From Paramecium octaurelia (Eukaryota > Ciliophora > Oligohymenophorea > Peniculida > Parameciidae): a DNA stretch of 64,000 bases. The position numbers and the translations under genes are program-made. Below, piece by piece: positions 26,016-38,299 of the stretch (the stretch's first letter is position 1; the number at the start of each line of letters is the position of its first letter). The DNA lies in the NCBI GenBank assembly GCA_905182995.1, contig CAJJDP010000169.1, positions 65,182 to 129,181 on the forward strand. The letters run 5' to 3'. The notes under the pieces were generated by a model. The model was given only the letters and a program-made list of their open reading frames with translations, was not told the origin of the DNA and ran no database searches.

Positions 26016-27353
26016 TCATTATTATTTATACAATTCCTTGCCTCTCTTGATAGCTTAATCAAATAATGCTTTAATTCCTGGTTCTTATTAAATCTTCAAT
26101 GCCTCAAAGTAAGATGCAGCAGCCTCTCCATACTCTTTCAATCCCTCATAGGCTTGACCTTCAAAGTAATAGATCTTCACCCAATCTTTCTTAACATTCC
26201 TAGCCTATTTGCAGGTTGTTAGCACATCCTTATACTTTGATAATTTCAATTAAGCATTCGCTAAATTAGTGTAAATCTTCACAATTTCATCACTATGCTG
26301 CTCAACAATTTATTTAGATTTCTCGATTATTTCACTATATTTAAGAATAGCCTATTCATATTGTTCACCTTATAACAATTTATTGGCCTCAGCCTTTTCT
26401 GTATTGATTTCATTATACACATCTTTAATTTATTCATCAGTTAGTTAGACGGGGGGAGAAGGGATTTGTGCTTCTTTTCTCAAGGCAAATTCTCTATAAT
26501 ATTACACGCAATCCCATTTCTCATTTTGTACTGCTAAGTCTAAAGGAGTTTACTTTTGATTCTCATAATTGATATCGGCACCTTGTTGGATCAATCTTTA
26601 TGAAAATTTCAATGATCCTTTTTCAGCGCATAAATGCAAAGCTGACCATCCATCAAAATCTTTGCTATTGACATCTACTTTATCAGGGAATTCATCAAAT
26701 ATTTTGTTGAATAATTCTTCATTATTTTAGTCAATCAGTAAATGTAACAGGGAAGGCATCTAATCTTAGACGATATTTAAGTCTGCTCCCTTCCTTATCA
26801 AATGAAGAGCACTCAAATTTTATTAGTGTGCCATTGCAAATGAGTATGCCACTGCAAATGAGACTGGAGTTCCAAAATTAGACAAAGCATTGATATTGGC
26901 TCCGGCTGAGAGTAATAGTTCTATCATTGGAATAGCACTTTATGATGCAGCCAAATGAAGTGCTGTGATAGTGTTCCTTTGATAATTGACATCTACGTGA
27001 TGGACATCAATCAAATATTACACAATAGAGATATGATTATGTTGAACAGCAATCAAGAATGGATTGTTTTTCTCATCATCCAATAGATTTATGTCTGCTC
27101 CTTTCTTGACTAAAAACTTGAACACTTCGAGGTCTCCTCTTGAGGCTCCAAAATGAATAGCCTTCTTACCTTTCCCCTCAGATATTGTATTTATGAATGT
27201 TCTGATGGGAACCTTCTCATTCTCATTTCCCCTCTTGTGTTATTTAACATACAATAGATACTTTTTAATAGCATCAATGTCTGATGTGCTAATTTAGGTG
27301 AAATATTCTTCGATGAATTTCTTTTCCTTCTCTATTTCTTTAATATCACTCAT
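26016..27353 (-). CDS. ankyrin-repeat and TPR protein
   Basis: 445 residues, no intron. After a charged 40-residue N-terminus come about seven ankyrin repeats (for example KKAIHFGASRGDLEVFKFL, TALHLAASQSAIPMIELLL, SALHLCAEKG). A C-terminal three-repeat TPR block of about 130 residues follows (EANKLLQGEQYEQAILKYSE and GQAYEGLKEYGEAAASYFEA). Both modules bind proteins; TPR blocks of this kind often dock chaperone tails, but no clamp assignment was made. The stop touches the stop of the third kinase without a gap, and the ATG lies 14 bp from the divergent membrane gene. Confidence 0.9.
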
Positions 27354-27367
27354 TAATAATTTATTAA
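27354..27367. promoter_or_regulatory. 14-bp spacer between divergent start codons
   Basis: TAATAATTTATTAA separates the ankyrin-TPR ATG and the first OSCA-like ATG. Both starts are supported: the first by a clean intronless frame, the second by an N-terminal motif shared with two paralogues. Confidence 0.6.
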
Positions 27368-30104
27368 ATGAATTAATCGTAATTTTTGCAAACCTTAAGC
27401 TTTGATCCACTCCGGAGTCCTCCATTGAGAGAAATTGCTTAAAGACATTAAGTTTATCTCAATTAATAGCTAGAGAGCAACTATGTGCGGTTTGTTGATC
27501 GAATCTAATGATTATTGTCAATGCTGTGGCTTGGGAATTCACACTCACCCTATTTCGCTGAAGGCAAACATTATCAATTTAGCCTTTTTGGGTCAAGGCA
27601 TACCCCTGTTTTATAATATCACTTTTCTGCTCATTTTGCTTACATTCATATTACTCCTTATTTTTGGTCTGCCCACCATCATTTTTAATTTTTTAGCTGA
27701 AAATTGCATAGAACAAACCAATTAGGCTTATAATATATTTATTACACAAGGTTGTTCTAAGAATTGCCCATAAGAACACGACGATTTCAAATTAATACAA
27801 CAACTCATTTCTAATAGTGATTGTACAGTCATTTGCCAGCACTACTAGGAATTGTGTGTAGCTACTTTGTTATCGGAAATGTCATTCACTAACAAACAAT
27901 TGGATGATGACCTAAAAATCATACAGTCTTTCTTTGTATTTGGATCTGTGATTTTTATAAAGATTTATCTAGTTTTAATTAGGGAGAAACAGAGAATCAT
28001 CGAGACTGAGTGTGATTAAGAATTGATATCTCCATCAGACTTCACTGTCATGTTGAATCATTTACCAGAAGAGGATTACAATGAAAAAGAGTTAGCTACA
28101 GCAATAGAGTAATATTGCCAGAAAATCGATAGTTCCAATAAATATGAAGTAATTAAAATTAACATTGCATATGACATCAAATCATTTGTACTCAAAAGCA
28201 GAGAAAAAATTAAATTAGAAAAAACCTTGGCAAGAGAACAAAAATATTATATCAAAAATCAGAAATATAAGAGAAATAAACAAGAAATCGAGAAAATAAA
28301 ACTTATGGTAGAACAACTTAAAAAAGAACTGGCAAATATAGAAATCGAAATTGAAAATGGTTCTTATAGAAAGACGACCTCCGTTGCATTCATCACATTT
28401 CAAACCAAATAATGTATCATTTTTAAATTATGTAGAATTACAAAAATTAATACAACAAACCAAATTATCATATTGGGAATAGTTACTAATGCAAGTTAAG
28501 AGATTGATTTAAAATAAGGATAAAAGAGGATTCTATTTCAAAGATAACTTAATATCAATTTGTAGAGCACCTGAACCAGATGACATATTTTGGGAGAATT
28601 GTGGAATTGAGAATTCAATTAAAATCAAGAGAAAATTTATTAGTTGGATTGTGGTCTTTGTTTTGTTGGGAATCTCCTTTGCCACTCTCTATGGACTAGA
28701 ATATTTGCAAGTAAACAATCATCTAACTAATTTAAGAATCAATATCTTTCAAACGACTTAGATTTTATCACCAAAACATCATTGTCACTCTTAAAATCCT
28801 TAATAATCACCATAGTTGATGCTCTCATTTATTATTTCATAACCTTACTAGCCAATCATGAAAGACATGTAACTAAAACCCATCAAGACACTTCAGTTGC
28901 TTAAAAATTGTGCTGTGTGCAATTTATTAACTCTTGTTTTCTTTTACTTTTGATTCATCTAATTGGAGTTGGATAGAGAGGGGATTTTAAGGAGAAATCA
29001 AAGTATGCAATCTAAAAATAGGGAGGAATTGCAAATGATTTACTGTTTGTTTGTTGTATGAATGCCTTATTCACTCCAATCACAGCCTTCTTTAACCCTA
29101 TTTATTTCATCAAGAAATTATAGCAAATTTTTATTGAATCCAATAAGAATCTGACCTAATTAGAAGCCAACAAATTATTCGAAGGACCTTAAGTGTTGTT
29201 GTACGATCAATATGCTTTTATATGCAAGACAACTTGGATCACGTTATTTTTGGCCCCATTGACTCCGATATGTATTTTTGTTAATTGGATTGGATTGTCG
29301 ATGTATTATTGGATATAAAAATATTTGCTATTGAGAAGAAATAGCAAACCTCCATTTCAAAGTAGTCATTTAGATAGAGAAATGCTAACGCTTCTGGATC
29401 TGAGTCCTCTATTGTTGGCTGGGATGTAATATTGGATTGATGATATCTATGATTCCAATTATCTTAGTCATAGTATAAATATTGTGACCCTAGTGATTGC
29501 AGGATTGGAATTGGTATTTCCCTCCTATCGAATTCATTAAGTTTTATATAGAAAACAATTGGAAGACATGGAGAATCAAAGATATATTGATGTTCACCTT
29601 CGATTTACAACTGATTACGATAGAACTAATCCGTTGACGAGCGAATAAGCAACCCAAGAATTTATGAAGAAGAAATTTGAATAGTTTAACAAATCGATTA
29701 CTTATATGAGGAATTCTAGAAAGCATTCGACCAAAAGATCGTTGAGAGAGTATGTTCAAAAAGGAATCTAGAGTGTGAATAAATCAAGAATTCAAATTCT
29801 AAAGAGAAAGCTCCAGACCGCCTATAAATTAAAGATGTTTCAAAATATTTAATAGGAAACCAATTATAAGGAATCTGATCATGAAGACTCCATTCACACG
29901 TTTAACTTCCCAGTCTATTAAAGAGTTCCGCAGTACAACTTTTAAAGAGTAATAAATCAGTTTCCCAACTATTCCCAATATAATTCAGATCTCACGAATA
30001 GAAGCAATTCTATTTCCTCAACTATATAATTAAACACATCAAAATATTAATTAACAACAAAACGAAATTCTTAAATCTAATCTTTTAGAGCTCAATTATA
30101 ATGA
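27368..30104 (+). CDS. OSCA/TMEM63-like (DUF221) membrane protein, copy 1
   Basis: Introns at 27452-27473, 28414-28435 and 28711-28736 give 888 residues and the model closes. The short first exon was found by homology with the two neighbours: LSFDPLRSPPLRE here, LTFDPFRIPAS and EYDPFKIPAD there. A CQCCG motif is followed by the first helix (LGQGIPLFY). Then come the cytosolic SPSDFTVMLNHLPEEDYNE segment, a coiled coil, VAFITFQT and APEPDDIFWENC, and about eight more helices. SPSDFTVM, AFxTF and APEPxDxxWEN are hallmarks of the OSCA/TMEM63 mechanosensitive channel family. The C-terminus is Gln/Asn-rich. Whether it conducts ions is inference. Confidence 0.8.
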
Positions 30105-30187
30105 CAATATAAATGATTATTTTTCTTCAAAAATATACAATATATATTAAAGTTAAATGAGTTTTTAACAAGATTTCATTAGCATCA

Positions 30188-32873
30188 TCAATTTTCAAAT
30201 TTGTTTGGGTTGAGAATTTTAGAGAAATTGTAATTCTAAGCTTCTTGAAATTTATTATTGTCATTATCAGTAGAGACATTTAATGAATTCTTCCTGAAGC
30301 TAATATTCTTATTGATTATCATATATTCAGGTGTTTAAGTATAAATAGGCTCCTCCTAATCCTGAGACATCTCTTCATCTTGTTACTGCTGAATCACAGC
30401 AGCAATCTAACGAGCCTTCCTTATCAGTTTGATTTTTCTCATCATTGAGATTTTGAGCTTCAATGAAATGGTATTCCTCATAAATTGAACTCCTCCCATC
30501 TAAGCGTATTTATATAGGGCTGTTTTGGTGTCCATCACTTGAGGTTATACGTAATTTGAATCAACTAAGGTTTTCGCTTTAATGAATTCTAAAATTGCAT
30601 TCTGCTAAGTTAATGGGTTGGTTCTATCATAATCAGTAGGCAATTTCAAGTACACATCCGAGTATCTGTCCTTCTCAGTGAATATATTGCTCTTCTTATC
30701 AAATAGTTTACTGATTCTTGTGGCAGGTGTAATCAATTCCAGACAAGAGAATCCTAAGCTAATAAAATTGACAGTCAATATGGCTGAACTGGAACTGAAA
30801 ATATAATCTGCCCACATTTAACCAACTGCCAATATGATAGGACTTAATTCAAATAAATTCATCATTTCTCGATTCAAATGAAAACTTTAAAAAGGAGGCT
30901 TGGAGTTCCTTCTCAATAATAAATACTTTTAAATCCAATAGTAGAGTAGTAATCCAGAACTGCAAAATAATAAAGAAACTGGCAACAAAGGTGCAAAGAG
31001 TAGAGAGATCCAAAGGGACAAACAAATGTATGAATATTGCTCGTACAAAAATACCGTCGGTCCTTCAAATATTTTGTTTGCCTCTATTTGGTTGAAATTG
31101 TTATCGACCTTAAAGAAGTATTACTGATATAACTTATAGAGATAGAGTGGGTCCAAATAGGCCAGTATAGGAACAAAGAATGAATTCACAATTAACAAAA
31201 AGAATGCATCTGAAATAACTCCTCCTTATCTAGAATATGCATATGTTGCTGCATAATTGTCAGTCTTATCATTTTCAAAATTATACACCAAAATATTTAT
31301 AACTTTAGTGAAAATTCCTGAATTAAAAAATTAAACTATTGACAATTTAGTTGCAACTGAAACATCATGATGAGTCTTAGTAAAATGCTTTTCCGATAAT
31401 CCTAATAATTTGATAAAATAATAGATGATCTAATTTATAATTGTGATTATTAATGAGATAACTAGCGTAAAAATTATCAGAATAGTATCATCCAAGGATG
31501 AAAGATTCTGGCTTTGCAGTATATTCAAGCCTAGTAAAATAGTGAAGGATGCTCCTAAAATGAAAATCGTGATAAAGAAATTCAATATTCTTTTTTGTAA
31601 TTGATACTGGAAGTTAAACCCACAATTTTCCCAAAAGACATCATTTGGTTCTGGAGCTCTGCAAAATATGATAATTCGATTTTTAAAGTAGAATCCCCTC
31701 TAATCTTGTCGATTGATGAAGTAATATTTGAATCTAATCCATAACTCTTCCCAGTGAGAAAGTTTAGTTTAATCCAAAACTGATTGCAATTCTAAAAATA
31801 TATAATGTGTCTTTACATTCTTTAGTTTAGAAAGTCACAAATGCAACTTAAGTCTGGTGTGCATATTATTAATTTTCAACTTCATTCTCAATCTTTGTTA
31901 ATTTTTCATCTAAAATTCCTATCCTCTATTTCAATTCATTAAGCTAATTGATTTTCATAGACCGCGGATAACGACCATATTATTTATAATAATTCTCAAT
32001 TCTTTCTATTTTCTTCTCCAGACTCATCTTTTCCCTACTGAATTCAACAAATGAAGTAATATCATATGCTATTATTATCTTAACGATTTCATATTGCCCC
32101 CTCTCATCAAACTAATAACAAAAATCGAGCAATGCATCCTTTAATTCTGCTTCATTATATTCATTTGTAGGTAGATTTGTCATCATTGCTGTGAAATCTG
32201 AAGGTGATACAAATTCCTGATCGCAGATTCTTACTGTGCTCCTCTACGATATCCTTACTCGAATCATTGCAAACTTAAACACCAAAATACTGCATAAAAC
32301 TAGTATGGATTAAACCAATTTCGAAGTCTCATCAAACTACTTGTTTGCAAATGACATTTAGAGAACTGATGTTCCTAGACAAATGTCACCAATTTTAGCA
32401 CATATAGTCTCACAATCATTTGAATGTATCAATTTAGTGATAGATGAAAAATCAGTCGAATTATAAGGACAGTTTGTATTGCAAAGTCCATTTAATGAAA
32501 GCTTATAAAACATATTTTCTTCTGAAATACAATCATGATTTCCTAAATTTGCTATTAAGGATGGTATCCCAAGTAGTGTAAATAAAATAAGCACTATCAA
32601 TATTAATTAAGAAGTCATCTCAAAAAATAAAGGCATCCCCTAACCCAGAAATGCCAAATCCAACCTATTTTAACATAATGAAATTTCCCTTTGTTGAATT
32701 GGCTATCCACAACATGGGCAGTGATCTGATTTTTACTCATTTTCTCCGCAAATAGAAGCTTTCTAATTAGTAATAATGCTTACCTAATGAACTTTTGCCA
32801 ACTCAATACTGGCTGGTATGCGAAAAGGATCAAATGTTAAAGAATTCTTAGCATCAATCTTAATTTAATTCAT
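30188..32873 (-). CDS. OSCA/TMEM63-like (DUF221) membrane protein, copy 2
   Basis: 879 residues with introns at 32763-32783 (21 nt) and 31792-31816 (25 nt); the model closes. The domain order matches copy 1: HCPCCGQ, LGQGMPLFF helix, CDQEFVSPSDFTAMMTNLP, coiled coil, VAFVTFQT, APEPNDVFWENCG and the multi-helix core with ANKIFEGPTVFLYEQY and YYWIQKYLLLRR. Both introns sit at the same protein positions as introns in copies 1 and 3. The C-terminal tail is charged. It is convergent with copy 1 (83 bp apart) and divergent from copy 3 (49 bp apart). Confidence 0.8.
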
Positions 32874-32922
32874 ATTTTAAACTCCTATTGATTGAATATT
32901 ATTAATTATATTAATTATCAAA

Positions 32923-35797
32923 ATGCAGGAGAACTCCAAAGAATATGATCCTTTTAAGATTCCAGCTGACACTAACATCTCGATTAAACATAAAGTATAG
33001 AATATAATGATTTAAAAGAAAGCCACAAAATGTGGTACTCCATTAGCAAAATCAGAGTTATGTCCTTGTTGCGGTAGAGAAGTTGAACAAGAATAAAAAG
33101 AAATTGGGATTTCTCCTGTCGATTTAATTTATTTAGGTTAAGGCATCCCTTTGTTTTTTCTGTTTCTTAAGTAGATGATTGTAGTGATACTAATAATATT
33201 TGGAATTATGGGGATATATTCATTGATTACCAATAGCATAACTGATAATTGTCTAGACAGTAAAAGTGATCTTTTGACCCTCTATTAAAATGGATTTTGT
33301 GAATAAAATTGTCCACTTCCTTTAGATGAAGAGTATTTGAAAATAATTTCAATTCTAAAAACTGAAGACTGTTAAATAGTTTGCAATTAATTTTCGAATG
33401 TTTGCACGACCATCTCGTCTACTAAAATAGCTTTATCAAACAAATAGCTGGATAAGGATTATAAGGAAGTTCAAGCAATCCTCGTATTGTGTTCTATTAT
33501 TTTATTTAAAACCATACAAGTGTTATTCAGAAGACATTAAAAATTAACATAAGACGAATTAGATAGAGGCTTGTTGTCAGCTTCAGATTTCACAGCAATG
33601 TTGACTAAATTACCTTAAAATCAATATACTGAATCAGAATTAAAGGAAAGCCTTTCAAATTATTGTAAGTAAATTACGTAACTTTAACCTGATTAAGAAT
33701 TTGAGATAGTTAAAATCATAATTGCCTTCGACATTTTTGATTACATCAACATCATAAGAACCAAAACTGAATTGGAAAAGTAGTACCAAATTAATGAATC
33801 ATTTAAAAATATTAATACTCAATATCCTCCATTAGTGACTGCTGAAACCTAAAAGGAGTTATTGTTACAAATTTAGAAGAATGAGGAAGAACTGTCTAAA
33901 ATTGATAATGATATTCAAAAGAAATAGTTCACATAAACAACATAAGTTGCATTTGTAACCTTTTAAACAAAAAAATGTATTGAACATAAATATTAACTTA
34001 GAATTGGAAACCATCGTTGAATACACTAAATTAACTACCTGGGAACTAGTCTTGACATCTATTTTAAATGTTTTTGGAAAGACCCTTAACAAAGGTTTTT
34101 ACTTTAAAGATAAGCTAATATAAATAACTAGAGCTCCTGAACCAGATGATGTGTTTTGGGAGAATTGCGGATATAGTTTAAAGTACAAAATAAAGCAAAG
34201 AACATTAAGTTGGCTCATCACATTAGTGTTATTAGTGTCTTCATTTTTTATTCTATTTGGATTAGATTATGTTTAAAATAACTATCTGAAAGATCAAAAC
34301 ATTAATTATGTTCTATTGACAATCATTTCGTTGATAATTTCATTGATAATTTTAATAATTAATGCAATGATTTATTTTAGCATAACAATTTTGGCTAAAA
34401 AAGAGAAGCATTACACAAAAACTCATTATGATGTTTCAGTTGCAACTAAATTAATCTATGTTTAATTTGTAAACTCAGGATTGCTAATTATGGCAACAAA
34501 TATCTTAGTTTAGGGATTGTCAACTCGAAATGACTTGGATAAAGATATTGAATTACAAAGCTTGGCATTCAGTAGACCAGGAGGAGTAGCATAGGATGCA
34601 TTTATCATTACTTTAATTAATGCACTAATAACTCCTTTAACTTCATTTTTTGATATATTCTATTTGAGAAAACTAATCTAGCAAAGAAATTTGGAGAAAA
34701 GTGCAACCAATACAATCACTTAAACAGAGGCGAACACAATTTTCGAAGGACCGCAAGTTTTATTATATGATAACTATGCATACGTTTGTAAGACGGTTTG
34801 GATTACGTTGTTTTTTGCTCCTTTGGTGCCTATTTCTTTATTATTTTGTATATGTGGTTTGTTTTTATATTATTGGATCTAGAAATACCTACTTTTAAGA
34901 AGAAAATGTCGACCTCCACTACAAAGCAGTCATTTGAACAGTGAAATGTGCAATATTATTAATTTCAGTCCCATCTTATTAGCTGCAGGATAATTGTGGG
35001 TAGATTTTGTATTTGAATCAAATGCAACAACCAAGATCGTAAATTTTGTTTCAATTGGTTTCTCTGGATTAGAATTCTTTTTCCCTTTTGAAAAGATAGC
35101 TAAAAAGTTTTTGACTTGGCCAGAAGATCCAAATGAATTAAGTAAATACTCTGAGAAATGGCATGAATTGCCAACAGATTACGATAGAATAAATCCAATA
35201 ACTAGATAATAAGCAATATAAAATTATGTAAAATTTAAGTAATCGGTCGATAATAAAGGAAACAATTAAAATAGTCAATAAAATGATCATGTTTTGTAAG
35301 CATTAAGGTAGTATGCATTTGAAGGAGGAGAATACAAATTCAAATCTCAATTTATTCATAAATTGAAAGCGGTCGCGAATTTATAAACTAATAAACAAAC
35401 CAATAATATTCCTATTGAAATGCAACCTAAATCTACCAATTAATTCTTATAGCAAGAAGATAAGACGGCATTGCTTGGATAATAATAATACATCTCGCAA
35501 ATTTAAAGGATGCAATAATAAATTGAGCAACCTAATTAAAATCAAAACAATTATCCTGTATATCCACCATAATAATAATTATATTCATATGATCAGAATA
35601 ATTAGCAGTAGCCATACTATCAATCCAATCAATAACAATAATATTATCAACCTTATTAGCAAAATTAATTTCAAAATGCTTAAATGCCCTACTATAATCA
35701 AGATCCTCGAATGTATCAATAATAGCCTGGACAAAATCCACAATAGCCTGGACAATATCCATATTAATAATATCCAAATAACTAATATCAGTATTGA
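32923..35797 (+). CDS. OSCA/TMEM63-like (DUF221) membrane protein, copy 3, with Gln/Tyr/Pro tail
   Basis: 941 residues with introns at 32995-33018 (24 nt, AAG) and 33977-34001 (25 nt); the model closes. Motifs run as in copies 1 and 2: LCPCCGR, LGQGIPLFF, SASDFTAMLTKLPQNQ, VAFVTFQT, APEPDDVFWENCG and ANTIFEGPQVLLYDNY. It differs in its last 100 residues, which are almost pure Gln, Asn, Tyr and Pro, largely encoded by TAA, TAG and CAA. That tail is probably disordered and cytoplasmic. The first intron is free of in-frame stops, so the alternative of reading through it is open; homology to copy 2 favours splicing. Confidence 0.8.
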
Positions 35798-35851
35798 AAC
35801 ATTTATATAAATATATATTTTTTGATTACATTATTATTACAATAACTTTAT

Positions 35852-37459
35852 ATGATCGATCAATTAGTCAAGGGATTTTAAAAAATTGATAGATTTGGAG
35901 CCATATTTAGACCACCTATTGTAGATATTCATCCGGAATATAGGTCGGTTCTAGGAGGAATTGCTACACTTATTTTATATGGATCAAGTGTAGCATACTT
36001 TTTGTATCAAATCATTTAATGGCAATCCAATTAGTTATTACCAAAAATCACTCAAATCTAGATTTCTTATGATGAAAAATACTATAATATTGAAGATCAA
36101 TTATCCTCGTTTTACATAAGAAAAAATTTCAAGACTGATTAAATTGACCCGTTCGACCCAGGAAACATCATTTTGCAGCCGATCCTTTCTTAATTCTCAA
36201 ATTAACAACTTGTGAAATCCTATTCATTTTATTATAACCAAAAGTTGGAGGACTATGATGTTCATGAAGTTATTTTAGAAAATATAGAACTAAACTTAAA
36301 TACGAACAAATCAAGTGATAACCCATAAATTGAATACTTATTATCCTTTGGGACATGCATGGATATATATTTGTTGGAAGGATAGAAATGTGCAAATGAA
36401 TCCTTGGTAAACACTTACATGAATCAAAGGAGTCATGCATTGATAATGAATCATTTTGTTAAGGAATATAACTCGAAATAAAAACGAATATAAAATGTAA
36501 AAAAACAATACTTAGCAATCCTTACTAAAAATACAACGCTCTATTTCTAAAATCAAATCAGATTATCTAAAACACAAATTGATGATGGCTTCTTATTCCC
36601 TTCTAATTCAAAAAAAGAATTCCCTGTTGATACCATAATTATATCTTAAACTACAGTCCCTGATAGCTTTTAAAACATATTCGGCCGACCAACTTACTTG
36701 GTTATGGCATATGGTTTAAGTGAAGTAATACAAGAATAGTATATCGAGTATCCAAAGATATCTGAAGTACTGGCTGATATAGGATCTATTGTTTCAATTA
36801 TCTTAGTTTTGTCATACTTATTCATCTTTTTTAACGAACACAATTTGGAAAAAGAATCTGTTTAAAAGGTCATTTAAATGTATTATCCTGAATTTGGTAA
36901 TATCAAATTTAAGTAAAATTGGTATGGCAAAATAGTTGAAGTTAAATAGAACAATATTCTAATAGAAAAAGAGGAATTCTTGATATTCTATAATAGGCTT
37001 TAGAAAATTGCAACGAAGAAACTCAGCATTACTAACATTTTATACACTCTGTCGAAGTTACAATTTCTATTGTAATCAACTTACAATGTAGATAAAATCA
37101 AATTGGCTCATAAAATTGGAATCAAACTAAGGCAATTTTCTAAGGCTAGCAACATTGCATTAATTCAAGAATAATTGAATTTTTAAGAAATATCTAGAAA
37201 TGAATCCAAAGAACAAATCCAAATTCATGATGTTGCTAACATCAATCTTAATGAGCAAAACAACAATCCAAATTCTATGGTGCGGCAAGAGACTATCAAT
37301 AAAGACAATTCTAAAAGCATCTTTTTGAAATTAAAAGAAGAATATCATCTATTGAGTGATGAGGATTTCCAATTTTTCACGATTGATGAACCTATTCTTA
37401 TTGATAATGATATCTAGAAGTCAGATACATATTTTGAGAATAATTTTATTGATCTTTGA
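35852..37459 (+). CDS. two-helix membrane protein, paralogue of the gene at 1.7-3.4 kb
   Basis: 535 residues, no intron. It has KIDRFGAIFRPP, then a first helix (GGIATLILYGSSVAYFLY) and LLPKI. The large loop contains QIDPFDPGNIIL. After YPKISEVLADIGS a second helix leads to QMYYPEFGNIKF, and the tail carries LLSDEDFQFF. These motifs align one-for-one with the minus-strand gene at 1656-3355, which keeps an intron this gene lacks. Function unknown. It starts 54 bp after the third OSCA-like gene and ends 34 bp before the rhomboid-like gene. Confidence 0.85.
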
Positions 37460-37493
37460 CATTCTTTATTTCAATATTTTATAAAAATTAATT

Positions 37494-38299
37494 ATGAATA
37501 CTTTAACAAAAATTGCTAAACAATTTTGTAAATAGATTAAAGAAAAAAAGGACGATTTCTTAAGCAGTGATAGATATGTTTACGCAAGACAAAAACTCCA
37601 AATAATCAATGATCCAAAATTTATACAGAAAACAATCAAAATAGAAGAATCTGCTAAAGCTAAAAATTATTATTTAACAAGTAAACAATTTCCTATATTG
37701 CTTTGTGCTGGAACATTATTCTTCTATCACCTATGGTAAGTAATGCCTTACTCTAAAATATTTAAACACACCTCCATTAGTGAGTACACTAAAGACCTCC
37801 TTTATCCAATTTTATTGGCTCCCTCATCACATCAAACAACTTAATCCTTTTTAACTTATGTGCCAGCTTTAATATGTGGGTTGTATTTAAATGGCTATTA
37901 TATGAATTACAAAGGAATGATGGGATTGTACTTAGCTAATAGTTTAGTATAAATATTTAAGTATTTAGTTAAGTAGTGCTGTAACATATTACTACGAAAA
38001 ATACCGAAATGAGTAGTTGGGAATATCAATGATATCACCAAAGACTACAGGGGCTTGCACAGCGTTAGCATATATATTTTCATTTGTTGTCCTCTCCCCT
38101 GATTATATGATAAGAGTATTCAAATTATACTAAATAGAAAAAACTTCCCTTTGCCATCTTTCCACTGTTATACTTAATATACGAAGTTGAAGAATTCCTT
38201 ATGGACGATCAATAAAATTGCAGACCAGCTCACATCTCATCTATAATTTTAGGAGCTGCATATGGGCTTATTTTCAAGAAATATTACAAATTTTTATGA
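37494..38299 (+). CDS. rhomboid-like membrane protein with Cys in the nucleophile position
   Basis: 253 residues with two 22-nt introns (37947-37968, 38116-38137); the model closes. A basic N-terminal segment of about 75 residues precedes six likely helices. The fourth begins with TTGACTALAY, where an active rhomboid has GxSG; here Cys181 occupies the serine position. The last helix has CRPAHISSIILGAAYG with His232, as in the rhomboid catalytic-His helix. The 51-residue spacing between them fits the fold. With Ser replaced by Cys it may be an inactive rhomboid or an unusual cysteine variant. The basic N-terminus could be an organelle targeting sequence; that is inference. Confidence 0.65.

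Noticed and set aside
35415-35810. 131-codon Asn/Ile-rich open frame on +
   Set aside because: It is a shifted reading of the Gln/Tyr/Pro tail of the third OSCA-like gene; the real frame uses TAA and TAG as Gln.
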